Source: Catenulispora sp. EB89
GTDB lineage: Bacteria; Actinomycetota; Actinomycetes; Streptomycetales; Catenulisporaceae
Assembly (NCBI RefSeq): GCF_041261445.1
Contig: NZ_JBGCCU010000021.1
Span: forward strand, 1 to 64,000
DNA: 64,000 nt
Direction: 5' to 3'
Each line of letters opens with the position of its first letter. The first letter of the stretch is position 1. Both the position numbers and the translations under genes were made by a program. Shown here piece by piece: positions 7,434 to 15,388 of the stretch. The notes beneath the pieces were generated by a model that was not told the origin of the DNA, did not search any database, and saw only the letters and a list, made by a program, of their open reading frames with translations.

Positions 7434-9131
7434 TCAGTGGATGGCGACCGGGATCTGCACGGTCGTCTCGTCCACGTCGTCGGTGCGTACCGTGACGGCC
7501 AGCCGCCACGTGCCGGACAGCGGCAGCGAGGCGTCGCCGATGAGGTGGCCGGCTCCCGCGGTGCGCAGCGTCACCGGCAGCGGGCCCAGCGCGCGGGAGG
7601 CGAGCGTGAAGGACGCCTGGACTTGCAGCACCTGCTCCTGCTTGCCGGTCGGGCCGAGGGTGTAGAGGTGGACGGTGTCGGCGCCGGTCTTCGCCGGGTC
7701 GACGGTCACCTGGACGGTGCCGGTCCCGCCGGGGCCGCCGGTGTCGAACGCGGCCGAGCCGCTGACCGGTCCGGCGGACGCCGCGTGCGCGGTGCGGGCC
7801 GGCGGGGCGTTGACCAGTGCCGCGGTCAGTGCCAGGACGCAGATCCCCACGCTGACCTCGCCGGCCACGGAACGGCGCAGCCTGGAGATCGCGGCGCGGT
7901 CCGTGGTCCCCGGGTTCCGGTCCTCGCGGTGTCGGGCGATCCAGGATCGGGCCAGGTAGCCCAAGCCGATCAGCAGGGCGACGCCGAGCAGCTTGAGCAG
8001 CAGCAGCTTCCCGTACGCGGTGCCGGTCAGCGCCGAGAACGAACCGACCTGCCGCCAGCTCTGGTACGTGCCGGTCCCCACGAGGACGATCACGCAGGAC
8101 AGCGCGACCGGCGAGAACTTGCGCACCATCTCGGCCCGCTCGCCCGGTGTCCCCTGTCCGCCGCGGCGCAGGACGATCGCGCCCAGCATGGTCAGTCCGC
8201 CGAGCCAGACGGCCATCGCGCACAGGTGGGTGACGTCGACCGGCAGCGCGAGGGCCACCTGGATGCCGGTGTCCGAGTGTCCGGAGAAGGCCCACGTCGC
8301 GGCGATCCCCACGGTCAGGACGCCGCCGACCGCCGCTGCCAGCGTGCGGGCCCGCCGCGAGGCGTCCTGGAGGCGGGTGAAAAGCCAGGCCAGCAAGGCG
8401 GCGGCGAGGGCCAGCAGGACCAGCCGGATCCACAGCGCCTCGCCGAGGCGCGTCGACAAGGTCGTGCGCAGCACGCCGGTGTCCAGCGCGCGGCCGATCC
8501 CGAAGCCGGCGCCATAAGGGCCCTGGAGAAGTAGCACGCCGGCGGTGGCTACGGCGAGCCCGCTCCACGCCGACACCAGGAGGATCCGCACGGCCTTGGT
8601 GCGCGCGCCCTTGGGCCACCAGGCGAACACGAACAGCGCCGCGCCGACCAGGACGGCGAAGGAGGTGTAGGCCACGAAGCGTGCCACCGCGTAGAGCGCA
8701 CCGACCGCCTTGCTGCCGGAGGGATTCAGGGTCGAGGAGTTCACCGTGGAGGCGGAGGCCTGGCCGACGTTGAAGGTGAACGCCCCCTGCACCGGATGGG
8801 AGTCCGCGGAGATGACCCGCCACGCGACGGTGTACGTGCCCTGATTCAGTCCGGACGCGACATCGACGGCGACCTCGTCGGCGTGGCCGGGCGGATGTGT
8901 GGGGCTGCCCTCGTCGACTCGGGCGCCGGACGGCGCGAAGACGCGCAGCGCGCCGAACTGCAGCGCCACCGGCTCGTCGAAGGTCACCGACACCTGATGC
9001 GGGGCCGCGGCGACGGTCTGGCCGTCGCTCGGCGAGGTCGCCACGACGGTGGCGTGCGCGAAGGCGCCCTGCGCCGTCAGCACGATCAGGCAGATGACCA
9101 GAGCCGGGAGAACGAGCAGCCGACGAAGCAT
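7434..9131 (-). CDS. CopC-CopD fusion copper-resistance/uptake protein
   Basis: A 565-aa fusion. Residues 1-25 are a signal peptide; the mature protein starts with His (AHATVV), as in CopC copper-binding domains, followed by the CopC fold to about residue 120 (SPSDGQTVA, FDEPVALQFGALRVF, DSHPVQGAFTF). A CopD-like membrane domain with about eight helices follows (about 145-440). The C-terminal 100 residues form an extracytoplasmic beta domain (GTWRLAVTVRTDDVDE). Similar YcnJ-type proteins transport or buffer copper at the membrane. It is the last gene of the seven-gene operon, starting 10 bp after ycnI. Confidence 0.9.
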   Translation of the reverse strand: MLRRLLVLPALVICLIVLTAQGAFAHATVVATSPSDGQTVAAAPHQVSVTFDEPVALQFGALRVFAPSGARVDEGSPTHPPGHADEVAVDVASGLNQGTYTVAWRVISADSHPVQGAFTFNVGQASASTVNSSTLNPSGSKAVGALYAVARFVAYTSFAVLVGAALFVFAWWPKGARTKAVRILLVSAWSGLAVATAGVLLLQGPYGAGFGIGRALDTGVLRTTLSTRLGEALWIRLVLLALAAALLAWLFTRLQDASRRARTLAAAVGGVLTVGIAATWAFSGHSDTGIQVALALPVDVTHLCAMAVWLGGLTMLGAIVLRRGGQGTPGERAEMVRKFSPVALSCVIVLVGTGTYQSWRQVGSFSALTGTAYGKLLLLKLLGVALLIGLGYLARSWIARHREDRNPGTTDRAAISRLRRSVAGEVSVGICVLALTAALVNAPPARTAHAASAGPVSGSAAFDTGGPGGTGTVQVTVDPAKTGADTVHLYTLGPTGKQEQVLQVQASFTLASRALGPLPVTLRTAGAGHLIGDASLPLSGTWRLAVTVRTDDVDETTVQIPVAIH

Positions 9132-9141
9132 GGGGACCGCC

Positions 9142-9906
9142 TCAGTCCGAGGGCGCGGCGTCGGAAGACTTGCGGCGGGCCCGGGAGATGCCGAACGCGC
9201 CGACCCCCAGACCAGCCACGCCGACCGCGATACCCACGCCGCCGAGAGTCCGCGCGGTGGTGTCGCTGCCGGCCGGACTTGCCGCCGCCGGGCCGGCCGC
9301 GACCGACAGCGCGGTGGCCGCGGTATCCGAGGCCTGCGAACCTGACGCCGAACCGGAGCCGGTCAGGGCCAGGACCGGAGCCGGGTGGTCCGGCGCGGGC
9401 TGGCCGGCTTGGGCCAGATCGATCCAGCGCACCACATCGCCGTTCGAGTACGTCTGGACGGCCTTGAACACGAGTTGGTTCGTGTCATCGGGCAGCTTGC
9501 CCAGCATGACGTGGAATCCCTGGTACTGCCCCGGCGCCAGCGCGCCGCCGCTCCAGGTGAGCTCTGAGACGACCTGCGTGACCGTGCCGTCGTCGGTGGT
9601 GACGGGCTTGGGAAGCGTGGCGTTGGTTACCGCGACCGTCCAGCCGGGAGTGGGCTCCGGCAGCACGCCGGTGATCGGATGGTCGGTGGGGAAGACGACC
9701 TCCAGTTTCGTGGTGTTCGCCGCGACTTCCTCGTTCGGGACGCGGAAGGTCAGCTCGACATCGCTGCCGCCTTTGGCGGTCGTGTCCGGACCGATGGTGA
9801 CGTGTGCCGAGGCCAGGCCTGCTGAAGCGAAGACGAACAGCGCCGTGCCGGCGAGGACTGCTGCCAGCGGCTTTCCACCTCGCGACGATCTCTGATGACC
9901 AGACAT
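9142..9906 (-). CDS. YcnI-like DUF1775 copper-associated exported protein
   Basis: A 254-aa exported protein with a signal peptide ending at SAGLASA; the mature protein begins with His (AHVTIGPD), the copper-ligand arrangement of the YcnI/DUF1775 domain (residues about 35-180, including WTVAVTNATLPKP, VVSELTWSGG and a conserved YQGFHVMLGKLP). A linker leads to a C-terminal membrane helix and a basic tail (ISRARRKSSD), so it is likely membrane anchored. ATG 9906 follows AAGGAG at ideal spacing; an upstream ATG at 9924 overlaps that ribosome site. It sits directly before copC-copD, as ycnI does before ycnJ in Bacillus. Confidence 0.9.
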   Translation of the reverse strand: MSGHQRSSRGGKPLAAVLAGTALFVFASAGLASAHVTIGPDTTAKGGSDVELTFRVPNEEVAANTTKLEVVFPTDHPITGVLPEPTPGWTVAVTNATLPKPVTTDDGTVTQVVSELTWSGGALAPGQYQGFHVMLGKLPDDTNQLVFKAVQTYSNGDVVRWIDLAQAGQPAPDHPAPVLALTGSGSASGSQASDTAATALSVAAGPAAASPAGSDTTARTLGGVGIAVGVAGLGVGAFGISRARRKSSDAAPSD

Positions 9907-9939
9907 CACGGTTCTCCTTTCCACGGCCCGGCGTGGATG

Positions 9940-10359
9940 TCAGCCGGCGGCCGGAGCTTTGGCGCGGCTTCGGCGTGGCCTGATGATCAGCGGCGTCAGC
10001 GCCGCCACGGCCGCACCCTGGCCGATCAGAGCCCAGACCTTGTCGGCGTACCAAAGCGGCTCGTACATGTTCGGAAGCGGCCCGATCGCGCCGGGGTTCG
10101 CGTAGCGGTAGAACAGGATCGCCGCCAGGCCCGCGGCCGCGGTCAGCCAGGCGAAGGCGTCTCCGGCGCGCCGCCGCCACAGCACGACCAGCACGGCGGC
10201 GAGGATCGCGGCGCCCGCCTCGATGCGGAACAGCGTGCCCTGGCTGACGACCGACGAGCTGATCGGGTCGTAGCGGTGCGCCAGTTTCAGGTGGATGTAG
10301 GCGTCCACTACCAGGCCGGCGGCTGCGATCGCCCGCAGAGCGACAGGGATGACCGTCAT
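9940..10359 (-). CDS. Four-helix membrane protein of the copper operon
   Basis: A 139-aa protein with four predicted membrane helices (about 5-22, 45-62, 70-86 and 105-125) and a basic C-terminus (RPRRSRAKA). Conserved-looking polar residues include His23 (AYIHLKLAHRYD) and a PNMYEPLWYADK loop. I do not know its function. An AGGAGG-type ribosome site precedes the ATG, and it starts 10 bp after the cupredoxin gene, so it belongs to the operon. A role in metal or redox transfer is suggested by context only. Confidence 0.75.
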   Translation of the reverse strand: MTVIPVALRAIAAAGLVVDAYIHLKLAHRYDPISSSVVSQGTLFRIEAGAAILAAVLVVLWRRRAGDAFAWLTAAAGLAAILFYRYANPGAIGPLPNMYEPLWYADKVWALIGQGAAVAALTPLIIRPRRSRAKAPAAG

Positions 10360-10369
10360 CAGGGGCCTC

Positions 10370-10825
10370 CTATCCGACCGTTAGGGTGCCGTGCATCGAG
10401 GCGTGGATGGTGCAGACGTACGGATACGCGCCGGGAGTGGTCGGGGCGGTGATCGTCGCCGACTTGCCGGGGTTGAGGGCGCCGGTGTCGAAGGCGGCGC
10501 CGGAGCTGGCCGTCAGGGTGTGGGTCACGGAGTCGTGGTTCACGACGGTGATGGTCTGCCCAGGGTGCACGGTGAGGTTCGCCGGGCTGAACGCGAAGTT
10601 GTCGATGACGATCTGCGCGGCGGCCGTTGTGCTCGGTGCCGTGCTTGGTGCGGTACTCGGCGCCGGCGTACTCGGGGCCGTGGTCGTCGAGGGCGCGGTG
10701 GGGGAGCTCGGCGCCGTCGCGGGCGGCGTGCTGCTCTTGCTCGTCGTCGAGGAGCAGCCGGCGGCCGCGAGGATCACGAGGGCGGCCGGGACCGCGACGC
10801 GTCGCAGGGTTCTGGTTCTGGTCAT
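10370..10825 (-). CDS. Cupredoxin lipoprotein (plastocyanin-like)
   Basis: A 151-aa lipoprotein: signal with lipobox AAGC (Cys at about 24), a long Ser/Thr/Pro linker (about 25-68) that would span the cell wall, then a cupredoxin domain (about 70-151). Type 1 copper ligands are visible: His in NHDSVTHTL, and Cys, His and Met in the C-terminal loop VCTIHASMHG. It probably carries electrons or buffers copper outside the membrane. The ATG has an AAGGGA ribosome site; the longer frame upstream has none. It lies between the Cys-rich lipoprotein and the four-helix membrane protein in the operon. Confidence 0.88.
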   Translation of the reverse strand: MTRTRTLRRVAVPAALVILAAAGCSSTTSKSSTPPATAPSSPTAPSTTTAPSTPAPSTAPSTAPSTTAAAQIVIDNFAFSPANLTVHPGQTITVVNHDSVTHTLTASSGAAFDTGALNPGKSATITAPTTPGAYPYVCTIHASMHGTLTVG

Positions 10826-10838
10826 GGCGCTTTCCCTT

Positions 10839-11396
10839 CTACTTGCCGGTCCAGCAGCCGAGGATGTCGGTGGTGACCTCGTAGGCCACATCGGCGCGGC
10901 TGAGCTTGCTCGCGCCGGATGTCGCCGGCAGGCCGGTGGCATCGACGTGCAGGGTCTTGTCGTCCTTCAGGACGACGACGTGCCCGGCGGCGTTCTGGAA
11001 CCCGGGGTTGCCCAGGCCCTCGCTGCCGGTGAGCGGCGTGGTGGAGCCCAGTTGGTGCTTGAGCGCCGCGAGGTAGGCGTTCGCGGACGGAGCGTCCGGC
11101 GATTCCTTCACCGACAGCACGAGCGTGCTGGACCCCAGGTGATACGTGCAGGTGTAGAGGTGGTCGGTCCAGGTGGCCGTGGTGGTCGGGGCCGGCGTGG
11201 CAGCCAGGATCGTCTCCACCGCGGTCTGGATCTCCGTGTCGCAGACCATTCGCGCGGACGCGGAGGGCCCGGCCGCCGTTGAAGCAGCGGACGACGTGCT
11301 CGGAGCGGGGGCGGCCGGCGTGGCGGCCTTCGCCGACGCGCAGCCGGCCATCGCGGCCGTCACGGAGACGGCGGCGAGGAGTCTCAGTCCCCTCAT
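10839..11396 (-). CDS. Lipoprotein of unknown function
   Basis: A 185-aa lipoprotein with lipobox MAGC near residue 19, an Ala/Pro/Ser linker to about 45, and a globular domain with Cys pairs (VCDTEIQTAVETILAA and LYTCTYHLG) plus one Cys near the C-terminus (ILGCWTGK). The pattern of a short alpha/beta domain following a linker resembles many actinomycete surface lipoproteins, without a known function. A GGAGGA ribosome site precedes the ATG. It is 20 bp downstream of the sortase gene. Confidence 0.75.
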   Translation of the reverse strand: MRGLRLLAAVSVTAAMAGCASAKAATPAAPAPSTSSAASTAAGPSASARMVCDTEIQTAVETILAATPAPTTTATWTDHLYTCTYHLGSSTLVLSVKESPDAPSANAYLAALKHQLGSTTPLTGSEGLGNPGFQNAAGHVVVLKDDKTLHVDATGLPATSGASKLSRADVAYEVTTDILGCWTGK

Positions 11397-11416
11397 GATG
11401 TCCTCCTCTCTGGCGG

Positions 11417-12142
11417 TCAGGCCGGGTGCGTCCCGGTCAGGGTGGCGTAGACGACGATGTCGTCCAGGTAGTGCTGGTTCTCGAACGGTCCGGCACAGGT
11501 GATCAGCCGGAGCTGCGGGTTCGTGGTGTTGCCGTAGACGGTCAGGGTCGGGAACGAGCTCTTGGCGTACTTGTTGACGCCGTCGATCCGGAACACGGCC
11601 ACGGTGTGGTCGCTGCGCGTCACGTCGACCGTCTCGCCGGGCCGCAGCGCGCCCAGGTTGTAGAAGACGCCCTCGGCACCGGTGGTGCCGTCGATGTGGC
11701 CGACGATGACCGCCGGTCCGATCTGGCCCGGAGCCGGGGAGTAGCGGTACCAGCCCGGAACTTCGGGTGCGGTCAGGGGCGGCGTCTGGATGCTGCCGTC
11801 CGAGTTCTGGCCCAGCTGGATCAGCGTGTGGCTCACGCCGATCTCCGGGATGCTGATCGCGGTCGGCGTGGCCGCCGGGGCTGGCGACTTCTGGGGCGTC
11901 GTCGGTGTTACCGAAGGCGACGTCGTCGAAGGCGGTGTCGTCGACGGCGGCACAGTGGGCGCTGTCGACATGCTGGAGGCCGGCAGCGCGGCCGAGGCCG
12001 GCGGCTGCGGCGGATGGTGCTGCGCGGAGAGCCCGAGGACCAGCGTCCCCACCGAAGCCAGCAGGAGGACGGCAGCCGCCGACGCCAGCAGACGCCGGCG
12101 GCCACTACCGAACAGCCTTGTCAGCAAGGACATGACCGACAT
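11417..12142 (-). CDS. Class F sortase
   Basis: A 241-aa sortase with an N-terminal membrane anchor (about 15-35), a Pro/Thr-rich spacer to about 88 and a sortase barrel. Catalytic His149 lies in VGHIDG and Cys216 in LITCAGPF, with the class F pattern ending HYLDDIVVYA; the Arg of the triad is probably in the same strand or nearby (LRLITC). Sortases cut a C-terminal signal and attach proteins to the wall, but class F enzymes often lack clear substrates. Its only neighbour with a C-terminal membrane helix and basic tail is the CHRD-like protein 6 bp upstream. Confidence 0.88.
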   Translation of the reverse strand: MSVMSLLTRLFGSGRRRLLASAAAVLLLASVGTLVLGLSAQHHPPQPPASAALPASSMSTAPTVPPSTTPPSTTSPSVTPTTPQKSPAPAATPTAISIPEIGVSHTLIQLGQNSDGSIQTPPLTAPEVPGWYRYSPAPGQIGPAVIVGHIDGTTGAEGVFYNLGALRPGETVDVTRSDHTVAVFRIDGVNKYAKSSFPTLTVYGNTTNPQLRLITCAGPFENQHYLDDIVVYATLTGTHPA

Positions 12143-12148
12143 GACTGC

Positions 12149-12946
12149 CTACTTCTGGACGGCGTTCCGGCGCCGCAGGTACAGCGCGCCACCAGCGGTG
12201 GCCGCCAGGCCCGCGCTCGCGGCGAACATCCACGGCTGCTGCAGACCCGAGGTCCCGCCGCCGCCGGTGTTCACCCCGCCGCCGGGCACCGAAGACATCT
12301 GCGACACCTGGAGCGGGCCGCACAGCGCCGGCGAGGTCGCGGCCAGCGGCAGCGACGGAACCAGGTCGCTGGGCTCGGCCTGCGCCTGGGCGCTGAGGGT
12401 CGTCGGGTCCAGGCCGTGGACCACGATCACGGCCTTGCCGGCCTCGATCGAGGACACGGTCGCCGAGTCCAGGGTGATGGTGCGCGAATAGCTGTACGAT
12501 CCGCCGGACGGCGCGATCTTCACGTCGGTGCCGGCCGCCGGACTGGTGTCCCCGCTGACGCTCAGCGTGGTACCGATCCCGCCGTAGAACGAGGCGCCTT
12601 CGGTGGTGCTGACCACGCCGTCGCCGTTCTTGTCGGCCGAGGCGGTCGGGCAGGTGCCCGCGGCACCGATGTGGATGTGCTGGACGTGCGGATAGGCCGC
12701 GCCCATGAAGGTCGTGGCCAGCCCCTGCACGTTCTCGGTGATGACGGCCTGGTCACCGTTCAGCTGAAGCATCAGCGTCCCGGAGCCGGTGGCGTGGTTC
12801 AGCGGGTTCAGCGTCGCCATGTAGGTGGCGGTGCCGGACGTCTGCGCGCTGGCCGTCGAGGCGGCGAAGGCCAGCGGAAACGCCAGCAGGGCCGCGGGGG
12901 CGGCGGCCAGCGCCAGGATCCTGGTGGTTCTCTTCGGGTGCGTCAT
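12149..12946 (-). CDS. CHRD-like exported, C-terminally anchored protein
   Basis: A 265-aa exported protein: signal peptide to about residue 35 (AASTASA), then a CHRD-like domain (ATLNPLNHATGSGTL, then HVQHIHIGAAG near residue 88). A loop DKNGDGVVSTTEG (about 104-116) looks like a calcium-binding EF-type loop inserted in the domain. A Gly-rich linker, a membrane helix (about 237-256) and LRRRN tail end the protein. No LAXTG or LPXTG motif is evident. It heads the seven-gene copper operon, behind a SigK-type promoter about 140 bp upstream. Confidence 0.82.
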   Translation of the reverse strand: MTHPKRTTRILALAAAPAALLAFPLAFAASTASAQTSGTATYMATLNPLNHATGSGTLMLQLNGDQAVITENVQGLATTFMGAAYPHVQHIHIGAAGTCPTASADKNGDGVVSTTEGASFYGGIGTTLSVSGDTSPAAGTDVKIAPSGGSYSYSRTITLDSATVSSIEAGKAVIVVHGLDPTTLSAQAQAEPSDLVPSLPLAATSPALCGPLQVSQMSSVPGGGVNTGGGGTSGLQQPWMFAASAGLAATAGGALYLRRRNAVQK

Positions 12947-13084
12947 CGTGCTCTCCTCCAGCTAGCGGTTCAGCTCCGGATGACGTCTCTGATCTGCGGG
13001 TGGGCGATCGCCCACGAGGAGCAGGGACTGAAGGACGATGTGCGTCGGGGGTCCGGGAGCGCATCGGCTCGACCTTCAGGGGGT

Positions 13085-13113
13085 GATTCGGAGACGTCGG
13101 TACATCGGATTGG
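13085..13113 (-). promoter_or_regulatory. SigK-type promoter of the seven-gene copper operon
   Basis: Minus strand: CCAATCC (13113-13107), 15 bp, CCGAATC (13091-13085). The predicted start would leave a leader of about 130 nt before the CHRD-like gene. It is identical in both boxes and spacing to the promoter at 7395-7423. Confidence 0.65.
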
Positions 13114-13194
13114 TGGAGGATCTGAACCGCTGGCTGGAGGATGGTTGGCGAGCCGCTGGGCCGCCGGGCCGATGCCCTGGTGGGGCCCGGTTTT

Positions 13195-14343
13195 TCAGAC
13201 TGCGACGACGCCCTCGCCGCCGACGGCGTCCGGGACGGTCTCGGAGCCGATCGGGCTGAGCGTGCCGTCGGGGTTGATCGCGTACTCGTCCACGATGCCC
13301 TGGCCTCCGGTCTGCACGTACAGGAAGCGGCCGTCGCGCGAAGCCGCGGAGTCGACGGTGCCCGGGTCGGTGGCCGCGGTGCCGATCGGCGCCAGCGCAC
13401 CGCCCGCGCCGGCGCGGTAGATGCTGACGGTCGCGCTGCCGGCGTTGGAGGCGTACAGCAGATCGCCGACCGCGGTGATCCAGCAGGTCGCCTGCTGGCC
13501 GGTGGCCGCGGTCTGCCGGGGCGTGAGTGTTCCGTCGTGGTTCACGGTGAAGGAGGCCACGGCGTTCGGGCCGGCCTCGGTCAGGTACAGGGTCCGGCCG
13601 GCCGGGTCGGTGACGAAGGCGAACGGCACCGCGTTCGGAAGGTTGGTCACCACCGGGGCCGGCGCGGGGGCGCCGTCGTCGTCGAGGGCGAAGACGTCGA
13701 CATCGTTGCCGTTGGCCTTGGTGGTCACGACCAGCTTGTGGCCCCAGTCGGCGAACCCGACCTGACCGGGGGTGTTCGTGAACTGCGGCGTGGCGTTCGG
13801 GTCCAGCCCGAGGGGCCGGTTCCAGCCGTGGCGCGGGTGCAGACGACCGTCCTCGACGGTGTAGCCCTGGACCGAGCCGCCGTTCAGGGCGTTGAGGACG
13901 TACACCGTGTCCTCGTGCGCGGCGACGCTCACCGGGAAGGTGCCGCCGGACGGGATGATCTGCCGCAGCCGCAGCCGATCCCCGTGGACGGCGAAGACCG
14001 ACACCGTGTTGCTCCCGGCGTTGACCGCGTAGAGCAGGCTGTTCTCGCGGTCGAAGGTCAAAGAGCCCTGCGAGGCGAGGTGGTCGACCATCGACCCGTC
14101 CAGGACGCCGCCGAGCCCGCCGGTGTCGTAGGCGGCGAGCCGGGTGAGGCGGCCGTCGTCGCCGCGGTGGTAGACGACGACCTGGTTGCCGGTCGTGGCG
14201 TCGGTCTGCGCGAACACGACCCCGCCGGCACCCCGGTGGAAGCCGGGCCGGCCGTGCGCCGCGGCCGAGGCCGGGCCGGCCGAGACGCTCGTCGCCGCGA
14301 GGAGCGCCGCGGCCGCGGCCCCGAAACGCATGACGTTCTGCAT
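13195..14343 (-). CDS. Secreted seven-bladed beta-propeller (lactonase-like)
   Basis: A 382-aa exported protein with signal peptide to about residue 28 (GPASAAAHG), then repeated propeller blades with the pattern LYAVNAGSNTVSVF, VYVLNALNGGSVQGY, LYLTEAGPNAVASF and LYASNAGSATVSIY. This matches the lactonase/YVTN propeller superfamily; catalytic activity is not certain. The ATG 14343 is preceded by GGAGGG at good spacing, which lies in a perfect hairpin (14351-14380). A longer frame to 15414 crosses the divergent DUF5994 gene and is not real. It ends 80 bp from the next SigK-type promoter. Confidence 0.88.
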   Translation of the reverse strand: MQNVMRFGAAAAALLAATSVSAGPASAAAHGRPGFHRGAGGVVFAQTDATTGNQVVVYHRGDDGRLTRLAAYDTGGLGGVLDGSMVDHLASQGSLTFDRENSLLYAVNAGSNTVSVFAVHGDRLRLRQIIPSGGTFPVSVAAHEDTVYVLNALNGGSVQGYTVEDGRLHPRHGWNRPLGLDPNATPQFTNTPGQVGFADWGHKLVVTTKANGNDVDVFALDDDGAPAPAPVVTNLPNAVPFAFVTDPAGRTLYLTEAGPNAVASFTVNHDGTLTPRQTAATGQQATCWITAVGDLLYASNAGSATVSIYRAGAGGALAPIGTAATDPGTVDSAASRDGRFLYVQTGGQGIVDEYAINPDGTLSPIGSETVPDAVGGEGVVAV

Positions 14344-14350
14344 GGGAATC

Positions 14351-14380
14351 CCTCCGTGGAACCGATTGGCTCCACGGAGG
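14351..14380 (-). promoter_or_regulatory. Perfect hairpin sequestering a Shine-Dalgarno
   Basis: CCTCCGTGGA and TCCACGGAGG form a perfect 10-bp inverted repeat around a 10-nt loop. In the minus-strand transcript the 3' arm contains the GGAGG ribosome site of the propeller gene, 7 nt before its ATG. The folded state should block initiation. It may instead, or also, be a DNA operator. Confidence 0.65.
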
Positions 14381-14551
14381 TTATGGCAGTGATGACTCTG
14401 ATCTGTGCAGGCACAACGCGGTATCAGGCGGCTTAGCCCTATGAGAGTAGACAAGGATTTGATACTTTTTATCCGCAATGGCGCCTTTTTCGTGAAGCAG
14501 GAGTAGAATGAGGCCATCCGAGGAAGCGTTTTCGCACTAACATCCGCGCTG

Positions 14552-15046
14552 GTGTCGCCCCTGGGTGATGACAGGTCCGCTCGCGGACCGGATCGGCGGC
14601 TTGGCGTGACGCTTCCCACGTTCGTCCCTCCACCTCTCCGCGGCGACTCCTGCGGTGCCCCGCTCCTGCCGCGGCTGGTCCTGGAGCCGACCCTGTCGCA
14701 GACCGGAGTGTTCGACGGCGCCTGGTGGCCGCGCTCGAACGACGTCATGGCGGAGCTGCCGGACCTGATCACGGCGCTGACCGTGCATCTGGGCCGGATC
14801 GTGCGCGTCGGTCTCGACGCCGACGCCTGGGACGACGTCCCGCGCAGCGTCACCGTCGACGGCCGGGTGATCAGGATCAGCTGGTTCCCGGGCAGCGAGC
14901 GGACCATCAGCCTCAGCCTCGGCTTCCAGAACCACTTCCTGCTCCTGGTCGTCCCGCCGACGACCGGCCCCGGAACGGCGCGGACGGCCATGGCCGAGGC
15001 CGCCGGGCGCGACAACGACGCGACCGCCGCCGAACTCCTGCCGTGA
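14552..15046 (+). CDS. DUF5994 family protein
   Basis: A protein of up to 164 aa belonging to DUF5994, recognised by PRLVLEPTLSQTGVFDGAWWPRS and a later block RISWFPGSERT plus LLLVVPPTT. Function is unknown; the family is widespread in actinomycetes. The start is uncertain: GTG 14552 gives the full frame, but GTG 14606 (VTLPTFVPPPL) trims a Pro/Arg-poor match and is equally plausible. It stands alone, divergent from the propeller gene. The 340 bp downstream, to 15388, holds no gene, only CGGTAC-rich sequence and a doubled TTTTTCTTGC at 15301-15320. Confidence 0.82.
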   Translation: MSPLGDDRSARGPDRRLGVTLPTFVPPPLRGDSCGAPLLPRLVLEPTLSQTGVFDGAWWPRSNDVMAELPDLITALTVHLGRIVRVGLDADAWDDVPRSVTVDGRVIRISWFPGSERTISLSLGFQNHFLLLVVPPTTGPGTARTAMAEAAGRDNDATAAELLP

Positions 15047-15300
15047 CAGCGCGGCCGGAGCCCGTCCCCGGCGACTGAATCCGAGCTCTTATACCGGCCG
15101 CGTACGGTCCCGGTACGGCCCAGGTACAGCCCGGGGCCGGCCGCGGTTCGTCTCCCGCGAGCGAACCTGCTGCTACTGTCGACAGGGACACCGTCGTCCA
15201 GTGACGGTGCAGCCCACCGGCACAGCGCAGCCACCTGCTCCGCGTCTTGGTCCCCGGTCAGGGTCGTGGTCGCCCCGCACAACGCGACCGTCTCGAATGG

Positions 15301-15320
15301 TTTTTCTTGCTTTTTCTTGC
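15301..15320 (+). repeat. Exact 10-bp tandem duplication
   Basis: TTTTTCTTGC occurs twice head to tail in the pyrimidine-rich gap before the glycosyltransferase operon. Such a T-rich tract is unusual in this GC-rich window and may mark a promoter region; I cannot assign -10 or -35 boxes with confidence. Confidence 0.6.
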
Positions 15321-15388
15321 TTTCTCCGCGAGCAGCCGCGATACCGCCTGCCCGCTTTCCCGCCGATCGACGAAGTGAGGGCTCCGCC

